Assembly: GCA_900766895.1 (NCBI GenBank)
Contig: CAAFXF010000024.1
Coordinates: 1 to 24,963, forward strand
DNA: 24,963 nucleotides
DNA from: Clostridia bacterium
GTDB taxonomy: Bacteria > Bacillota > Clostridia > Oscillospirales > Acutalibacteraceae
Direction: 5' to 3'
The notes under the pieces: model-generated
Told to the model about the DNA's origin: nothing
Seen by the model: the letters and a program-made list of their open reading frames with translations, nothing else
The model's database searches: none
Position numbers and translations under genes: made by a program
Shown: positions 23,920 through 24,963 of the stretch, in pieces
Layout of the letters: each line of letters starts with the position of its first letter
How positions within the stretch are numbered: position 1 is the stretch's first letter

Positions 23920-23939
23920 ATGAAATTGTGTGATAAAAT
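23912..23939 (+). promoter_or_regulatory. Promoter of bioY
   Basis: TTGACA at 23912-23917, a 16-base spacer and TAAAAT at 23934-23939. The -35 lies within the BirA operator. Confidence 0.7.
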
Positions 23940-23994
23940 ATAAATAATTCGGCTTATTGTATGTCGAAAAAAGTAAAAAGGTTTGGTGATATTT

Positions 23995-24552
23995 GTGGCA
24001 CAAACAGAAGAAAAAAAGAAAAGCAATTCAAAAATTTCCGATATAGTTTTTATCGGTATGTCGGCGGCAATCATTGCAGTGTGCGCCTGGATACAAATTC
24101 CGCTTACTGTTCCGATTACATTGCAAACAATGGGCGTTGCTTTGGTAGCAGGCCTTTTCGGAGCAAAAAGAGGTACGCTTGCGACCTTGCTTTATATCCT
24201 TATCGGTGCGATAGGCGTTCCGGTATTTTCCGGTTTTAAGAGCGGCTTAGGTGTTTTGCTCGGCTCAACCGGAGGATATATAATCGGATTTATATTTACC
24301 GCATTGATAGTAGGCCTTGTATCCGACAAAACAAACAAGCTTTGGGCAATAATTCTGTCTATGGTTTTGGGCGTATTTGTATGCTATGCATTCGGCACTG
24401 TGTGGTTTGCCGTTGTTTATGCAAAGACAAATGAGCCGGCTTCGCTTATGACAATTCTGGGCTGGTGTGTTATTCCGTTTTTGCTTCCAGACGCGGTAAA
24501 AATCGGAGTTGCCGCCGTTTTGACAAACAGGCTTAAAAAATTTATTAAATAA
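23995..24552 (+). CDS. bioY: Biotin transporter BioY (ECF S component)
   Basis: 185 residues with about six hydrophobic helices; the substrate-binding membrane protein of the energy-coupling-factor biotin importer. Seen: the BioY signature region IPLTVPITLQTMGVALVAGL, then GAIGVPVFSGFKSGLGVLLG, and the C-terminal PFLLPDAVKIGVAAVL. The GTG at 23995 is chosen because GGTGAT (23985-23990) is then the ribosome binding site; an in-frame TTG at 23983 adds four residues but has poor spacing. The BirA operator over the promoter supports the biotin assignment independently. No ECF ATPases or bio genes adjoin it, so it probably uses a shared ECF module. No clear terminator follows. Confidence 0.93.
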   Translation: MAQTEEKKKSNSKISDIVFIGMSAAIIAVCAWIQIPLTVPITLQTMGVALVAGLFGAKRGTLATLLYILIGAIGVPVFSGFKSGLGVLLGSTGGYIIGFIFTALIVGLVSDKTNKLWAIILSMVLGVFVCYAFGTVWFAVVYAKTNEPASLMTILGWCVIPFLLPDAVKIGVAAVLTNRLKKFIK

Positions 24553-24566
24553 TACAAAATATAGTG

Positions 24567-24595
24567 TTGTGTTTGCCTTTGTGATTTGCTATAAT
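24567..24595 (+). promoter_or_regulatory. Promoter of the PurF-like gene
   Basis: TTGTGT at 24567-24572, a 17-base spacer and perfect TATAAT at 24590-24595. The -10 is embedded in a palindrome. Confidence 0.55.
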
Positions 24596-24609
24596 GTATG
24601 ATAGCAAAT
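24584..24609. promoter_or_regulatory. Operator-like palindrome over the -10 box
   Basis: Perfect 9-bp arms ATTTGCTAT (24584-24592) and ATAGCAAAT (24601-24609) with 8 bases between. It spans the -10 and the expected transcript start, so only the right arm would be transcribed; it is therefore a DNA operator candidate rather than an RNA hairpin. The regulator is unknown. Confidence 0.6.
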
Positions 24610-24622
24610 TACAGGGAGGTAA

Positions 24623-24639
24623 GCAGATACTTAATCTGC
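24623..24639 (+). promoter_or_regulatory. Leader hairpin between two Shine-Dalgarno-like sites
   Basis: GCAGAT (24623-24628) pairs with ATCTGC (24634-24639), loop ACTTA. A strong GGGAGG (24614-24619) lies before it, and the likely functional AGGTGA (24641-24646) lies after it, 3 bases from the ATG. Confidence 0.45.
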
Positions 24640-24649
24640 AAGGTGAATT

Positions 24650-24963
24650 ATGGGCGGTTTTTTTGGTGCAGTATCAAGGGAAGACTGTGTGTTTGACCTG
24701 TTTTTCGGTGTAGACTATCACTCACATTTGGGTACACGCCGTGCAGGTATGGCAGTTTACGATAAAGACACAGGCTTTGATAAGGCAATCCACAATATTG
24801 AAAATGCTCCTTTCAGAACAAAGTTCACCAAGGAGTCAAACGATATGCATGGACAGATGGGCATTGGTTGCATCAGCGATTTTGAGGCACAGCCTATTTT
24901 AGTTCGCTCACATCACGGTACATTTGCGGTTGCTACCGTTGGAAAAATTAATAATATTGATGA
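24650..24963 (+). CDS. PurF-like amidophosphoribosyltransferase paralogue, 5' part
   Basis: The gene runs off the right edge; 104 complete codons are visible. The N-terminus resembles the glutamine amidotransferase (Ntn hydrolase) domain of PurF: GFFGAVSREDCVFDLFFG, YHSHLGTRRAGMAVYD, NAPFRTKF, GQMGIGCIS and GTFAVATVGKINN. In catalytic PurF, Met1 is followed by the nucleophile Cys2; here the second residue is glycine and no cysteine takes its place (the nearest is C13). It matches a PurF-like group found in Clostridia and usually annotated as amidophosphoribosyltransferase. Without Cys2 it cannot hydrolyse glutamine by the normal mechanism; it may use ammonia, be regulatory, or do something else. 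The phosphoribosyltransferase half lies outside the window. Confidence 0.8.
   Translation, partial: MGGFFGAVSREDCVFDLFFGVDYHSHLGTRRAGMAVYDKDTGFDKAIHNIENAPFRTKFTKESNDMHGQMGIGCISDFEAQPILVRSHHGTFAVATVGKINNID

Noticed and set aside
24553..24583. Terminator after bioY
   Set aside because: No inverted repeat followed by T was found; some read-through into the PurF-like gene is possible.

Overview
The window looks like a chromosomal segment of an anaerobic, low-to-moderate-GC Gram-positive bacterium of the Clostridia, most likely a gut member of the Oscillospirales/Ruminococcaceae group. The reasons are: Firmicutes-style Shine-Dalgarno sites and TTGACA/TATAAT promoters; a CIRCE element on htpG; a BirA operator on bioY; a three-subunit flavin/iron-sulfur NAD(P) oxidoreductase; a flavodoxin-ferredoxin (EFR1-type) protein; and a secreted protease with BspA-like leucine-rich repeats and a dockerin-like tail. 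No phage, insertion sequence or CRISPR array is visible, and the taxonomic placement is inference.

Layout. The left edge holds the 3' end of a FeoB-like GTPase gene (1-513), then a GPH-family sugar:cation symporter (553-2097) whose frame continues for 28 sense codons behind an in-frame TGA. A perfect two-way terminator separates it from a leftward operon (6676-2246). That operon encodes NuoE-, NuoF- and NfnB/GltD-like subunits and resembles the Sporomusa-type (Stn) electron-bifurcating transhydrogenase rather than a hydrogenase. A divergent promoter drives an EF-G paralogue with altered GTPase motifs and a closely linked six-helix DUF308/HdeD-like protein (6975-9617). A second two-way terminator meets a leftward cluster of glycerate kinase, a 73-residue unknown protein and a GH38 alpha-mannosidase (14284-9666), with a second promoter behind the kinase gene.

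The 720-base interval from 14285 to 15006 holds no protein gene. It contains a complete promoter-hairpins-terminator unit for an unrecognised structured RNA (about 14482-14620), an initiator tRNA-fMet with its own promoter and terminator, and the terminator of the leftward MATE efflux gene. MATE (15007-16368) and a 997-residue secreted subtilisin-like protease (16620-19613) diverge from a repeat-rich regulatory interval. Next come a tagaturonate-reductase-like dehydrogenase (19699-21021) and an EFR1-type ferredoxin (21034-21777). A third two-way terminator meets leftward htpG (23709-21826), which carries a perfect CIRCE. bioY (23995-24552) lies under a BirA-type operator, and the window ends inside a PurF-like gene (24650 onward) lacking the Cys2 nucleophile.

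How it works together. The coherent units are the redox complex (electron exchange between NADH, NADPH and probably ferredoxin), carbohydrate handling (symporter, mannosidase, tagaturonate reductase, glycerate kinase), and regulated housekeeping (heat-shock htpG, biotin uptake, purine-related PurF-like protein). The best candidates for something undescribed are the small structured RNA ahead of tRNA-fMet, the palindrome over the -10 of the PurF-like gene, and the interrupted symporter reading frame.
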